From Bacillus_BU sp051233475 (GTDB taxonomy: Bacteria > Bacillota > Bacilli > Bacillales > Cytobacillaceae): a stretch of 64,000 bases of DNA. The number at the start of each line of letters is the position of its first letter. Position 1 is the first letter of the stretch. The translations under genes and the position numbers were made by a program. The stretch spans positions 1-64,000 of the forward strand of contig NZ_JBKFGH010000001.1 in NCBI RefSeq assembly GCF_051233475.1, read 5' to 3'. Of this stretch, positions 8,001 through 16,567 are shown in pieces. Below the pieces are notes generated by a model. That model had not been told where the DNA came from and searched no databases. It saw nothing but the letters and a program-made list of their open reading frames with translations.

Positions 8001-9296
8001 ATGCAATTTACAAATTCTGAACGATTACATAAAGAAGCACTCGAACATATTGTTGGCGGGGTAAATAGTCCGTCTCGTTCATATAAGGCTGTAGGCGGCG
8101 GAGCACCAGTAGTAATGGAAAGAGGTCAGGGGGCTTACTTCTGGGACGTTGACGGCAACCAATATATTGATTATTTAGCTGCTTACGGACCTATCATTAC
8201 TGGGCATGCTCATCCCCATATTACGGAAGCAATTAAAAAAGCGGCACAGTCAGGTGTACTATATGGTACTCCTACCCCTCATGAGGTAAAGTTTGCGAAA
8301 ATGCTTAAGGAAGCCATTCCTTCCCTTGAAAAAGTTCGTTTCGTGAACTCAGGCACTGAAGCGGTCATGACAACAATCCGTGTCGCTCGTGCGTATACCG
8401 GTCGCGATAAAATCATTAAATTTGCAGGCTGTTATCACGGGCATTCCGATCTTGTTCTTGTTGCGGCAGGTTCAGGTCCATCTACACTGGGTACTCCGGA
8501 TTCTGCAGGTGTTCCAAAAAGCATCGCTCAGGAGGTTATTACCGTTCCATTTAATGATATAGAATCTTATAAGGAAGCCCTCGACAAATGGGGTGACCAG
8601 ATTGCGGCGGTATTAGTTGAACCAATTGTCGGCAACTTTGGAATTGTCGAACCTAAACCAGGGTTTTTAGAGCAAATAAATGAATTAACTCATGCTGCAG
8701 GAGCACTCGTTATCTATGATGAAGTGATCACAGCTTTCCGTTTTATGTATGGCGGAGCCCAGGATCTACTTGGTGTCAAACCCGACTTAACGGCGCTAGG
8801 AAAGATCATTGGAGGCGGCCTTCCAATTGGCGCCTATGGTGGACGTCTTGACATTATGGAGCATGTTGCTCCATTAGGACCTGCGTACCAAGCCGGAACA
8901 ATGGCAGGTAATCCAGCTTCCATATTATCCGGTATTGCTTGTCTAGAAGTTTTACAACAAAAGGGTGTTTACGATTATTTAGATCATTTGGGATCGATTC
9001 TTGAGCAAGGTATTTTAGCAGCAGCAAAAGAGAACCAAATCCCGATTACAATTAATCGCTTAAAAGGAGCATTAACTGTCTATTTCACAACAGAAAAAAT
9101 TGAAAACTATGCTCAGGCAGAAAAAACAGACGGAGAAATGTTCGGGAGATTCTTCAAGTTGATGCTTCACCAAGGGATTAATCTCGCACCATCAAAATAT
9201 GAAGCATGGTTTATTACAATTGCTCATACAGTAGAAGACATCGAAGCAACCATCCATGCGGCTCAAAATGCATTTTATCAACTAGCGAATGAATAA
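8001..9296 (+). CDS. gsaB: Glutamate-1-semialdehyde 2,1-aminomutase
   Basis: A PLP enzyme converting glutamate-1-semialdehyde to 5-aminolevulinate in heme biosynthesis. The 431-residue length fits the family. Visible motifs are NSGTEAVMTTIRVAR, CYHGHSD, and the aminotransferase site IYDEVITAFR followed by LGKIIGGGLPIGAYG with the PLP lysine. RBS AAGGAGG precedes the ATG. This is the second, unlinked aminomutase of Bacillus (GsaB) rather than HemL, judged from its place beside ygaE, ygaD and ygaF and not from a phylogeny. Confidence 0.92.
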   Translation: MQFTNSERLHKEALEHIVGGVNSPSRSYKAVGGGAPVVMERGQGAYFWDVDGNQYIDYLAAYGPIITGHAHPHITEAIKKAAQSGVLYGTPTPHEVKFAKMLKEAIPSLEKVRFVNSGTEAVMTTIRVARAYTGRDKIIKFAGCYHGHSDLVLVAAGSGPSTLGTPDSAGVPKSIAQEVITVPFNDIESYKEALDKWGDQIAAVLVEPIVGNFGIVEPKPGFLEQINELTHAAGALVIYDEVITAFRFMYGGAQDLLGVKPDLTALGKIIGGGLPIGAYGGRLDIMEHVAPLGPAYQAGTMAGNPASILSGIACLEVLQQKGVYDYLDHLGSILEQGILAAAKENQIPITINRLKGALTVYFTTEKIENYAQAEKTDGEMFGRFFKLMLHQGINLAPSKYEAWFITIAHTVEDIEATIHAAQNAFYQLANE

Positions 9297-9314
9297 TTAT
9301 ACAACCTCTATTGT

Positions 9315-9350
9315 TAACCGGAAGGGATTATCCCCTTCTGGTTTTCCTTT
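9315..9350 (+). terminator. Terminator after gsaB
   Basis: AACCGGAAGGG and its complement CCCCTTCTGGTT form a stem with one G-U pair around a short loop, followed by TTTTCCTTT. Confidence 0.75.
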
Positions 9351-9433
9351 ATTTCACAGTGCAAACGCTTACATTTTACCATAATTTATTTATATACTCC
9401 TAATGTTTACTATCCACTTCTATGCATATTTCA

Positions 9434-9462
9434 TTGATTTCTGAAAATTCCTATGATACTAT
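9434..9462 (+). promoter_or_regulatory. Predicted promoter of the glutamate synthase gene
   Basis: TTGATT (9434-9439) and TACTAT (9457-9462) with a 17-base spacer, giving a leader of about 135 nt before the gene. The rest of the 307-base gene-free stretch 9297-9603 is AT-rich and holds the gsaB terminator and the leader hairpin. Confidence 0.45.
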
Positions 9463-9501
9463 TAAAATACCATTGTATTAATATTGCAATAAAATCCCGA
9501 T

Positions 9502-9550
9502 GCTTGAAATTTGATCTTTTTTACGTGTATTTCAAGCCTTTTTTCTTTTT
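9502..9550 (+). promoter_or_regulatory. Terminator-like hairpin in the leader of the glutamate synthase gene
   Basis: A perfect 9-bp stem GCTTGAAAT / ATTTCAAGC (9502-9510 and 9529-9537) followed by CCTTTTTTCTTTTT. It lies after the predicted promoter and before the RBS at 9587, so it would stop transcription before the gene unless melted or bypassed. This suggests attenuation; the signal is unknown. Confidence 0.55.
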
Positions 9551-9603
9551 AAAAATAAAATTTTAATAAATCATTATTTTCTTTTGGGAGGTGAAACGGC
9601 TTT

Positions 9604-12600
9604 GTGAAGAATTCCTTAATAAAGCCGAAAAATATGAATCAGAAATGGAGTCCATCTCTATTTACAGATTTCCGTAAGCAAGAACATGATGCTTGCGGAA
9701 TTGTAGCAAGTCTTGAAAAAAAGAAAATACCTACAAGGGAAAACATTTTTCATTGTATTGATGCCCTTGTTCTAATGAATCACCGCGCTGGCTTTATCAA
9801 TGGTGAAGGTGATGGGGTTGGGATACATATTGATATCCCGCGCCAATTATGGAAGGAAAAATTGGCTAATACTGGAGCAAATCCGGACCTCGTTGATCAA
9901 GACGGTTTTGTAGTAGGCCACATTTTCATTACGAAAAATGCCGGACCAAAAGATATTATTAACGACCTGCAAAATAAGCTTACAAAGAGCGGTTTTGAAA
10001 TCGTATTTGAGTCTGATAAAGTAACTGATTCAGCTGCTTTAGGTCCAATCGCGATTCAAGAAAATCCAGTTTTTTGGCAGTTCGCCTGTCTATCCCCATT
10101 AGCTGGTAAGGAATTATCAAAAAAGCTGTTTGAAATGACCGTAGATTTTGAAAAAAATGAAGCGGTTCATGTTGCCTCTTTAAGTCAATACATTGCAGTT
10201 TATAAGGTAATGGGTGCTGGGGATATTCTCCCTAAATATTACCACGATCTCGCTAACCCATTAGCGGCTTCAACGATTACATTAGGACATAACCGTTATT
10301 CTACCAATACTTTATCAAGCTTCTTCAGAGTACAGCCATTTGGTGTGCTTGGTCACAATGGGGAGATCAATACGATCGCAAAATTGCGCGATGAAGCAAG
10401 AATGGTTAATGTTCCTCTCGTCAAAGACGGCAGTGACTCACAGGATTTAAGCAGAATTATTGAAACATTCATTTGCCGTGATGGGTACTCATTATTTGAA
10501 GCTTTAGATGTATTATTTCCACCGATTATTAATGAAATTAAAGCGTTCCCTGATCATTTGCAGGACCTTTATACGTATATTCGTGAAGCATGGGGTCATT
10601 TTGCACAAGGACCTGCGGGTATTATTTCCCGTTTTGGTGATGAGGCAGTATTTAGTGTTGACTCACTAGGACTACGTCCGCTATGGATGCTAGAAACAGA
10701 AACATCTTACTTATTCTCATCTGAACCTGGTATCATTCCAACAACCGACTTTATGAATGATCCAAAGCCATTGGCTCCAGGAGAAAAAGTTGGATTTAAA
10801 TGGAACGGGGATGAACTTCAAGCCTATTTTATGGGCGAATATCAAGCCGAAGTTTATAACCGATTCTCAGATCGTTTGAATTTCAAAGATGCACGAAAAA
10901 GAATTTTCCCTCCTAAGGCTGATAAAACTGTAACGATTAACTATCCAGCTAAAATTACCAATGGTCAATATAAAGCATTTGGTTGGGAAAGAGACCATAT
11001 TCAATTAGTAGAGCAAATGGCTGAAAAGGGAATAGAGCCAATCCGTTCGCTTGGGCATGATGCTCCGCTTGCGCCACTAAATTTGGAACGAAGAAATATT
11101 CCTGATTTTATTAAAGAAAGTGTTGCAGTTGTAACAAACCCTGCAATTGACCGGGATCGCGAAACAGAGCATTTCTCTACGCGTACGATCATTGGGAAAC
11201 GTCCAACCTTATTTAATCAAGAGGACGCAGGAGTAGTTGTTGAACTCACAACACCAATCTTAATTGAAGGAAAAGTTGGCTTCGACTGTTCTGAAGAACT
11301 TGAACAGCCAAGCTTCGACCAATTAGTGAATATATATCAAACTAAGAAACTGGTTTCCTATATACCGACAACACTAACAAAAAATGAGACGGTTCAGGAT
11401 GCTTTAACTAGACTTACCGAAACAGCAATCGAAGCAGTGAAATCAGGAAAAACCTTATTAATTTTAGATGATGCCGACGCACATCAACAGGATTCATTCT
11501 GGATCGATCCTCATCTCGTTACATCTGCTGTCGATCAGGCGCTCGTGAAAGCTGGTGTACGAAGAGACTGTTCAATTTTGCTTCGTTCAGCTGCGATCCG
11601 TTCCTTGCATGATATTATGATCGCATTTGGATTAGGTGCCGATATTATCAGCCCTTACTATATGTTCATGACTGTTCTGGACGACTCGTTAAAAACAGTT
11701 AAAAACTTATACAGCGCTCTTACAAAGGGAATTGAAAAAGTCATTTCCACAATCGGAATCCATGAATTACGCGGTTATGGAAGATTATTTTCCGCAATTG
11801 GGTTAAATGAAGATATTGCAAATTGCTTAAATATAACCAACTTCTTTGGTTCTAAGGACCTTGCTTATAACTTTGAAGCTCTTAAAGAGGATTCCTTATT
11901 ACGAGCCATCGATTACCATAATGAAAATGAACGGATTGGAAAAACGTTCAACTTGTTCCCAAGAATCTGGAAAGCAATTGGGGAGTTGGCTTCAACTGGC
12001 AGCTATGATGCCTATCGAGATAAAATCAGCGAACAAGAGGAACAGAATCCAATTTCAATCCGCCACTTAATCGGATTGAAGAAGGCTAATCCAATTGCAA
12101 CACCTGACGAAGTGGATCTTCGTGTTGGCGAACATGATCTTCCATTCGTAATTGCATCCATGTCCTTTGGCTCTCAAAATGAAATTGCTTTCCGCGCATA
12201 CGCCGAGGGGGCTGACCGCCTCAACATGGTCAGCTTAAACGGAGAAGGCGGCGAAATTAAGGATATGCTAGGAAAATATCCTAAAACGCGCGGACAACAG
12301 GTTGCCTCCGGAAGATTCGGGGTAAACGCTGAGTTACTCAACTCTTCAAATTTACTTGAAATAAAAATTGGTCAAGGAGCAAAGCCTGGTGAAGGTGGAC
12401 ATTTACCTGGTTCTAAGGTAACAGCCAAAATTGCTGAAGCAAGAAACGCTACAATCGGGTCTGACTTAATCTCTCCTTCGAATAACCATGATATTTATTC
12501 AATCGAAGACTTGGCACAAATGATCCATGAGTTAAAAACTGCGAACGATAAGGCTAAGGTTGCCGTTAAAGTTCCAATCGTGCCGAATATCGGAACAATC

Positions 12601-14100
12601 GCTGTTGGGATTGCTAAAGCAGGAGCTGACATCATTACATTGAGTGGTTTTGACGGCGGTACTGGTGCAGCTAGAATTCATGCTATCCAGCATGTTGGAT
12701 TACCTGTTGAAATTGGGGTTAAGGCTGCTCATAATGCTTTATTGGAAGCAGGACTCCGTCATCAGGTAGAATTATGGGCTGACGGCGGTATCAAGAGTGC
12801 ACATGATGTATTAAAGGTAATGCTTTTAGGAGCAAACCGGATCGGATTTGGTACTCTGTCAATGGTGGCAATTGGTTGTACTACATGCCGCGGTTGTCAT
12901 TTAGATACATGCCATGTTGGAATCGCAACACAGATTGAATCTGAAGCTCAAGCAAAGGCTCATGGTTTGCGCCGCTTTGTGCCAAGACAATCTGAGTTAG
13001 CCGTTCAAAGCATTGTAAACCTGTTTACTGCATTTGGATCAGAGTTAAAGCAGTTAGCTGCATCAATCGGAATTAGAAATCTTCAGGATGCTGTTGGACG
13101 CTCAGATTTACTAGAACAAATTAAGGGAACAGATCAATTAGATTTGACCTATTTATTAAAATCATTAGACATCAGCCCGCTTAGCGCTAAGGAAGCAGTT
13201 GCTTCATTCGAATCTTCACAGCTTCAAGTAGCTGTTGGTGCAGAATATTTAGATTCTGTTGTGGCCGATTTGCATCATTCACGTGAATTTAATTCTGTTA
13301 GCTCCGAACAACGTGTTCTCGGAAGCCGGGTTTCCTGTCATCGTGTTCGAGGCCGCTTAGACGGATCCTATCATGATTTACCACCTGTCCATTTACGTTA
13401 CAAGGGATCCATTCCTGGAAATGGTCTTGGTGCCTATAACTGTGATGGCATCAATATCGAAATCAGCGGCGGAGCTCAAGATGGAATCGGTAAAACATCC
13501 TTTGGCGGAAGTATTCAAGTCTTTAAGTCGAAAGGAAAAGATGGAAAATTCTATAACGGTTCTGTTGGAAAAGGCTTTGGTTACGGTGCTCAAAAAGGGC
13601 TGTTAGTTGCTCAAGGTGATGCCGATGCTCGTGCAGGAATCAGACTTTCCGGTGCAGACATCATTATCGGCGGTCAACTAAAGAAAGCTATCCCGGCCAA
13701 TGAAGCTGGAAATATCGGTACGAATGCAAATATTAAAGGCTTTGCTTTTGAATACATGACAAATGGAAGAGGACTTGTCCTCGGTGACCCAGGACCATGG
13801 ATTTGTGCAGGTATGACTGGTGGAGTTGTATACCTTCGTCACCAGCCAGAGTTAGGATTAACAAAAGAAGCCCTTCAACGCAGAATTGCAAAAGGGGCAA
13901 AGGTTTCGATCACTCCTTTAACAGAAAAAGGGAAAAATGACATCGAAGAATTGCTAGGTGAATATGTTCAAGCATTAAAGCTACAGGGCCAAACGGATGA
14001 AGCTGATAGTTTAGCTGCTTTATTAGTAAAACCTGAAGATCATTTTGTTCAAGTCATCCCTGTAAAAGAACAAGCGGATCCATCTGTATCAACTGAATAA
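9604..14100 (+). CDS. Glutamate synthase large-subunit-like protein (GltB/GltA type), stand-alone
   Basis: Glutamate synthase transfers the amide of glutamine to 2-oxoglutarate. The 1498-residue product has the order of the alpha subunit: class II glutamine amidotransferase domain with nucleophile C31 (EHDACGIV) after an uncommonly long 30-residue leader, central domain, FMN synthase domain (about 800-1170) and C-terminal beta-helix (about 1230-1430). The [3Fe-4S] motif is C1092-x5-C1098-x4-C1103 with an extra C1095, and HVG replaces the usual PVG. No small subunit gene adjoins it, so the electron donor is unclear. The GTG start has GGAGG 12 bases upstream. B. subtilis has no such gene here. 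Confidence 0.85.
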   Translation: MKNSLIKPKNMNQKWSPSLFTDFRKQEHDACGIVASLEKKKIPTRENIFHCIDALVLMNHRAGFINGEGDGVGIHIDIPRQLWKEKLANTGANPDLVDQDGFVVGHIFITKNAGPKDIINDLQNKLTKSGFEIVFESDKVTDSAALGPIAIQENPVFWQFACLSPLAGKELSKKLFEMTVDFEKNEAVHVASLSQYIAVYKVMGAGDILPKYYHDLANPLAASTITLGHNRYSTNTLSSFFRVQPFGVLGHNGEINTIAKLRDEARMVNVPLVKDGSDSQDLSRIIETFICRDGYSLFEALDVLFPPIINEIKAFPDHLQDLYTYIREAWGHFAQGPAGIISRFGDEAVFSVDSLGLRPLWMLETETSYLFSSEPGIIPTTDFMNDPKPLAPGEKVGFKWNGDELQAYFMGEYQAEVYNRFSDRLNFKDARKRIFPPKADKTVTINYPAKITNGQYKAFGWERDHIQLVEQMAEKGIEPIRSLGHDAPLAPLNLERRNIPDFIKESVAVVTNPAIDRDRETEHFSTRTIIGKRPTLFNQEDAGVVVELTTPILIEGKVGFDCSEELEQPSFDQLVNIYQTKKLVSYIPTTLTKNETVQDALTRLTETAIEAVKSGKTLLILDDADAHQQDSFWIDPHLVTSAVDQALVKAGVRRDCSILLRSAAIRSLHDIMIAFGLGADIISPYYMFMTVLDDSLKTVKNLYSALTKGIEKVISTIGIHELRGYGRLFSAIGLNEDIANCLNITNFFGSKDLAYNFEALKEDSLLRAIDYHNENERIGKTFNLFPRIWKAIGELASTGSYDAYRDKISEQEEQNPISIRHLIGLKKANPIATPDEVDLRVGEHDLPFVIASMSFGSQNEIAFRAYAEGADRLNMVSLNGEGGEIKDMLGKYPKTRGQQVASGRFGVNAELLNSSNLLEIKIGQGAKPGEGGHLPGSKVTAKIAEARNATIGSDLISPSNNHDIYSIEDLAQMIHELKTANDKAKVAVKVPIVPNIGTIAVGIAKAGADIITLSGFDGGTGAARIHAIQHVGLPVEIGVKAAHNALLEAGLRHQVELWADGGIKSAHDVLKVMLLGANRIGFGTLSMVAIGCTTCRGCHLDTCHVGIATQIESEAQAKAHGLRRFVPRQSELAVQSIVNLFTAFGSELKQLAASIGIRNLQDAVGRSDLLEQIKGTDQLDLTYLLKSLDISPLSAKEAVASFESSQLQVAVGAEYLDSVVADLHHSREFNSVSSEQRVLGSRVSCHRVRGRLDGSYHDLPPVHLRYKGSIPGNGLGAYNCDGINIEISGGAQDGIGKTSFGGSIQVFKSKGKDGKFYNGSVGKGFGYGAQKGLLVAQGDADARAGIRLSGADIIIGGQLKKAIPANEAGNIGTNANIKGFAFEYMTNGRGLVLGDPGPWICAGMTGGVVYLRHQPELGLTKEALQRRIAKGAKVSITPLTEKGKNDIEELLGEYVQALKLQGQTDEADSLAALLVKPEDHFVQVIPVKEQADPSVSTE

Positions 14101-14116
14101 TTTAAAAAAACACAAG

Positions 14117-14149
14117 CGCCCGCAATGATTTGCGGGCGTTTTTTTTTTT
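14117..14149 (+). terminator. Terminator after the glutamate synthase gene
   Basis: Strong GC stem CGCCCGCAA / TTGCGGGCG with a 4-base loop and eleven T. Confidence 0.95.
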
Positions 14150-14176
14150 CTCTATGCATTTTTCATAAAATAACCC

Positions 14177-14205
14177 TTGAACTTCATTATTTAACATTGT
14201 ATAGT
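14177..14205 (+). promoter_or_regulatory. Predicted SigA promoter of ygaE
   Basis: TTGAAC (14177-14182), 17-base spacer, TATAGT (14200-14205). The start of ygaE is 92 bp downstream. Confidence 0.6.
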
Positions 14206-14220
14206 ACATAATTGTTTAGG

Positions 14221-14238
14221 ATTTACGAAATCGTAAAT
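14221..14238 (+). promoter_or_regulatory. 18-bp palindrome, possible operator of ygaE
   Basis: ATTTACGA-AA-TCGTAAAT is a perfect inverted repeat located just after the predicted ygaE transcription start. No T-run follows, so a protein-binding operator is likelier than a terminator. The regulator is unknown. Confidence 0.4.
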
Positions 14239-14296
14239 GATATAGGTATTTTCACCCGTTACCATTTGAAAATCGCTCTTAAGAAAGGAAAATCAT

Positions 14297-15370
14297 ATGA
14301 AGCTTGGCGCCCGCATTTTTAAAACGGGAATCGCAATTATACTTGCACTTCTTTTAGCACAACTTCTTCAAGTACCTTCACCAGTTTTTGCTGGCATAGC
14401 AGCAATTTTTGCCATTCAGCCAACTATTTATCGTTCATACTTATCGATAATTGAGCAGGTCCAAGGTAATTTAATCGGAGCCATCATAGCAATAATCTTT
14501 GTTATTATGCTCGGGAATAATGTTCTAATAATCGGTTTAGCTGCTATCATTGTCATTACAATCAACTTAAAATTGAAAATCGGAAATACAATCGCACTAT
14601 CTCTCGTGACGCTTATCGTTATCATGGAAACTCCAGGGGATGAATTTATTCACTTTGCGATCATTCGTTTTTCAACCATCATGCTCGGCATCCTCTCTTC
14701 TTTTATTGTTAACTTAGTTTTCTTGCCTCCAAAGTATGAAAATAAGCTATACAACAAGGTGTCTGATGTAACAGAAGAAATTAATCGTTGGATCCGCTAT
14801 AGTATCCGCCATGCGTCTGAACACAAGCTGTTAAAGCATGATATCGTAAAAATGAAAGATGAAATCATCAAATTGGATCAACTATTTCTCATGTATATGG
14901 AAGAGCGAAATTATTTCAAAAAAATAGATTTAGTTAAATCGAGGAAACTAGTTGTTTATAGACAAATGATCTCGACATCGAAACGAGCCCTGGACGTGCT
15001 AAGACGTCTCCATCGCTATGAAAACGAACTAAATCAATTGCCGTTAGAATTCCAAAATGTCGTTCAGTTACAGCTTGATTATTTAATTAATTATCATGAA
15101 CAAATGCTGTTAAAATTTATCGGAAAAATAAGGACTTGTCCAAATCCTGAAACTCAGGATCAAACATTAAGCAAACAGGAATTATTTGATCAATTTTTAG
15201 CACAGCATAAGGGGTTAGAAGATCCACATTCCCCTATCCTTTTCCATTCAATGCAAATCATTGCTTCAATTATTGAATATCGCGAACAAATCGAACACTT
15301 GGAAACCTTAATTTCAAGTTTTCAATCGTTTCACAAAGAAGAAAATGAAGTTATCGTAGCTGAGGAATAA
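14297..15370 (+). CDS. ygaE: YgaE-like membrane protein, aromatic acid exporter family
   Basis: A 357-residue protein with four or five hydrophobic segments in residues 1-145 and a long hydrophilic, helical C-terminal half (about 150-350). This is the layout of the ArAE/UPF0421 aromatic-acid-exporter family. The opening residues and motif FAIQPTIYRS are typical. RBS AAAGGAAA precedes the ATG. Position between gsaB and ygaD matches B. subtilis ygaE. Substrate not established. Confidence 0.75.
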   Translation: MKLGARIFKTGIAIILALLLAQLLQVPSPVFAGIAAIFAIQPTIYRSYLSIIEQVQGNLIGAIIAIIFVIMLGNNVLIIGLAAIIVITINLKLKIGNTIALSLVTLIVIMETPGDEFIHFAIIRFSTIMLGILSSFIVNLVFLPPKYENKLYNKVSDVTEEINRWIRYSIRHASEHKLLKHDIVKMKDEIIKLDQLFLMYMEERNYFKKIDLVKSRKLVVYRQMISTSKRALDVLRRLHRYENELNQLPLEFQNVVQLQLDYLINYHEQMLLKFIGKIRTCPNPETQDQTLSKQELFDQFLAQHKGLEDPHSPILFHSMQIIASIIEYREQIEHLETLISSFQSFHKEENEVIVAEE

Positions 15371-15375
15371 TAATG

Positions 15376-15405
15376 GGAGGCTGTTCAATCGAACAAGCCT
15401 CCTTT
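15376..15405 (+). terminator. Terminator after ygaE
   Basis: Stem GGAGGCTGTTC / GAACAAGCCTCC with a short loop (one bulged base), followed by TTTTTATTTT. Confidence 0.85.
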
Positions 15406-15412
15406 TTATTTT

Positions 15413-15596
15413 GGCTGTGTTAAAGAGCAATGTTGATTTTGAACACTCTGTTGATTGGAGCGGAAGGTGCGAGACTCCTGCGGGAGAAGGTGTCATGGGA
15501 GACCCCACAGGCGCTATGGCGCCGAGGAGGCTCCCAGACTCCCCCGCGGAAAGCGAGCACCTGGAGCGGAAATCAACAGACAAATTTAACAGAGCC
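15413..15596. repeat. Bacillaceae intergenic repeat, copy A (184 bp)
   Basis: One of three closely similar copies here (others 16344-16527 and 25293-25475). Ends are inverted repeats GGCTGTGTTAAA / TTTAACAGAGCC, with an inner pair GTTGATT / AATCAAC and a GC-rich core containing GAGACTCCTGCGGGAGAAGG and GCGCCGAGGAGGCTCCC. It encodes no plausible protein; open frames inside are by-products of GC content. I have seen similar sequences in other Bacillaceae intergenic regions. Confidence 0.85.
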
Positions 15597-15603
15597 TTTA
15601 TTT

Positions 15604-15936
15604 TTAATATGGAAATTGCGAGGAATAACCGTTAAATTGCTGAAAAGCTTGATCAATTTTTTGTTGTTCTGCTGCTTCAAGCTTATACCATCCATTTTGA
15701 AACATTAAATTATAAAGATCTCTTGCCCCTTCATGTGTTTCAGTTAATATTTGCAAAATATCCGCATGCAGGTCAATATGACTTGCTTCGCGAACGGCAA
15801 TGTTTAAGCTGTCAGTAATATATTTACATGTACTAAGACCGTCATTAATGAAATCACGATCATTCATATCTGGACTTTTTACTTGCGGTAATTGACCCGT
15901 TTGGGGATTGGCGATTTGATTTTGCTGGTTTTGCAT
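15604..15936 (-). CDS. CotF-like spore coat protein
   Basis: A 110-residue protein: a Gln/Asn/Pro-rich N-terminal 25 residues, then the CotF-type helical domain (NDRDFINDGLSTCKYIT onward) and a Tyr/Gln-rich end. CotF-domain proteins are spore coat components made in the mother cell. It lies 20 bp after a second small spore-related gene in the same direction, so the two are probably cotranscribed during sporulation. I cannot make out a clear SigK or SigE promoter. Confidence 0.8.
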   Translation of the reverse strand: MQNQQNQIANPQTGQLPQVKSPDMNDRDFINDGLSTCKYITDSLNIAVREASHIDLHADILQILTETHEGARDLYNLMFQNGWYKLEAAEQQKIDQAFQQFNGYSSQFPY

Positions 15937-15956
15937 TCATTAACCCTCCTTTATCG

Positions 15957-16223
15957 TTACTGAACTTGTTGCGGGTTTGGTAAATTTGCTAATGCAGCAT
16001 TATTATTCACCTGTAAATGTGTCAATAATTTTTGATAATGTCGTTGATGCATTTGCCCAACCTTTTCAAGTGTTTGTTTAATTTGCGCGTTTTGCGTTTG
16101 CCCTGCTAGAAAATGGAACTTTTTAAACGCAAGAAGCTCCCACGATAATATATCTTTTAAATAAAGTAAATCCTTGGTTGAAATGGCTCGCGGCGGATTT
16201 GGAATCGGAACTTGATTCTGCAT
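15957..16223 (-). CDS. Small spore-coat-associated protein, ferritin-like helical
   Basis: An 88-residue protein beginning MQNQVPIPNPPR, like the Asn/Gln/Pro-rich start of the following CotF-like protein. Residues 16-70 form two amphipathic helices (KDLLYLKDILSWELLAFKKF and a second with HQRHYQKLL), resembling the first half of CotF-like domains. RBS AGGAG precedes the ATG. Probably a coat protein partner of its neighbour; this rests on composition and context. The 324-base stretch 16224-16547 upstream holds only repeat copy B and the ygaD terminator. Confidence 0.65.
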   Translation of the reverse strand: MQNQVPIPNPPRAISTKDLLYLKDILSWELLAFKKFHFLAGQTQNAQIKQTLEKVGQMHQRHYQKLLTHLQVNNNAALANLPNPQQVQ

Positions 16224-16343
16224 GATATCGCTCCTTTCAAAATTACTGTAACATCAATTAGAATAAGCAAAATGGACGCTGATTATGTTTAGTAAAAAAA
16301 GGAGGCCATTACCTTCCACGATTCAAAGCGAAACTTTATTAAA

Positions 16344-16527
16344 AGCTGTGTTAAAGAACAATGTTAATGTTGAGCACTCTGTTGATTAGAGAGGAAGGTG
16401 CGAGACTCTTGCGGGAGAAGGTGTCTCGGGAGACCCCACAGGCGCTCTGCGCCGAGGAGGCTCCCGGACTCCCCCTAAGGTGCGCGAGCACCTGGAGCGC
16501 AAATCAACAGCCTAATTTAACAGAGCC
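16344..16527. repeat. Bacillaceae intergenic repeat, copy B (184 bp)
   Basis: Second copy of the repeat at 15413-15596, in the same orientation and 0.75 kb away. The ends AGCTGTGTTAAA / TTTAACAGAGCC are conserved. Relative to copy A it carries small changes in the core, including CCCTAAGGTGCGCGAG where A has CCCGCGGAAAGCGAG; the change strengthens pairing of GGTGCG-type arms. Confidence 0.85.
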
Positions 16528-16529
16528 AA

Positions 16530-16567
16530 TAAAAAAAGACCCAAACGTTAAATACCAGTTTGAGTCT
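16530..16567 (-). terminator. Terminator overlapping the ygaD stop codon
   Basis: On the minus strand AGACTCAAAC and GTTTGGGTCT pair around an 11-base loop, with a run of T. The 5' arm encodes the last residues of YgaD and the loop holds its stop codon. Confidence 0.8.

Noticed and set aside
9463..9603. T-box or riboswitch in the glutamate synthase leader
   Set aside because: No T-box sequence or known aptamer motif; only the terminator-like hairpin can be supported.
15411..15708. Overlapping open frames inside repeat copy A
   Set aside because: They follow the GC-rich repeat, recur in altered frames in copies B and C, and have no RBS.
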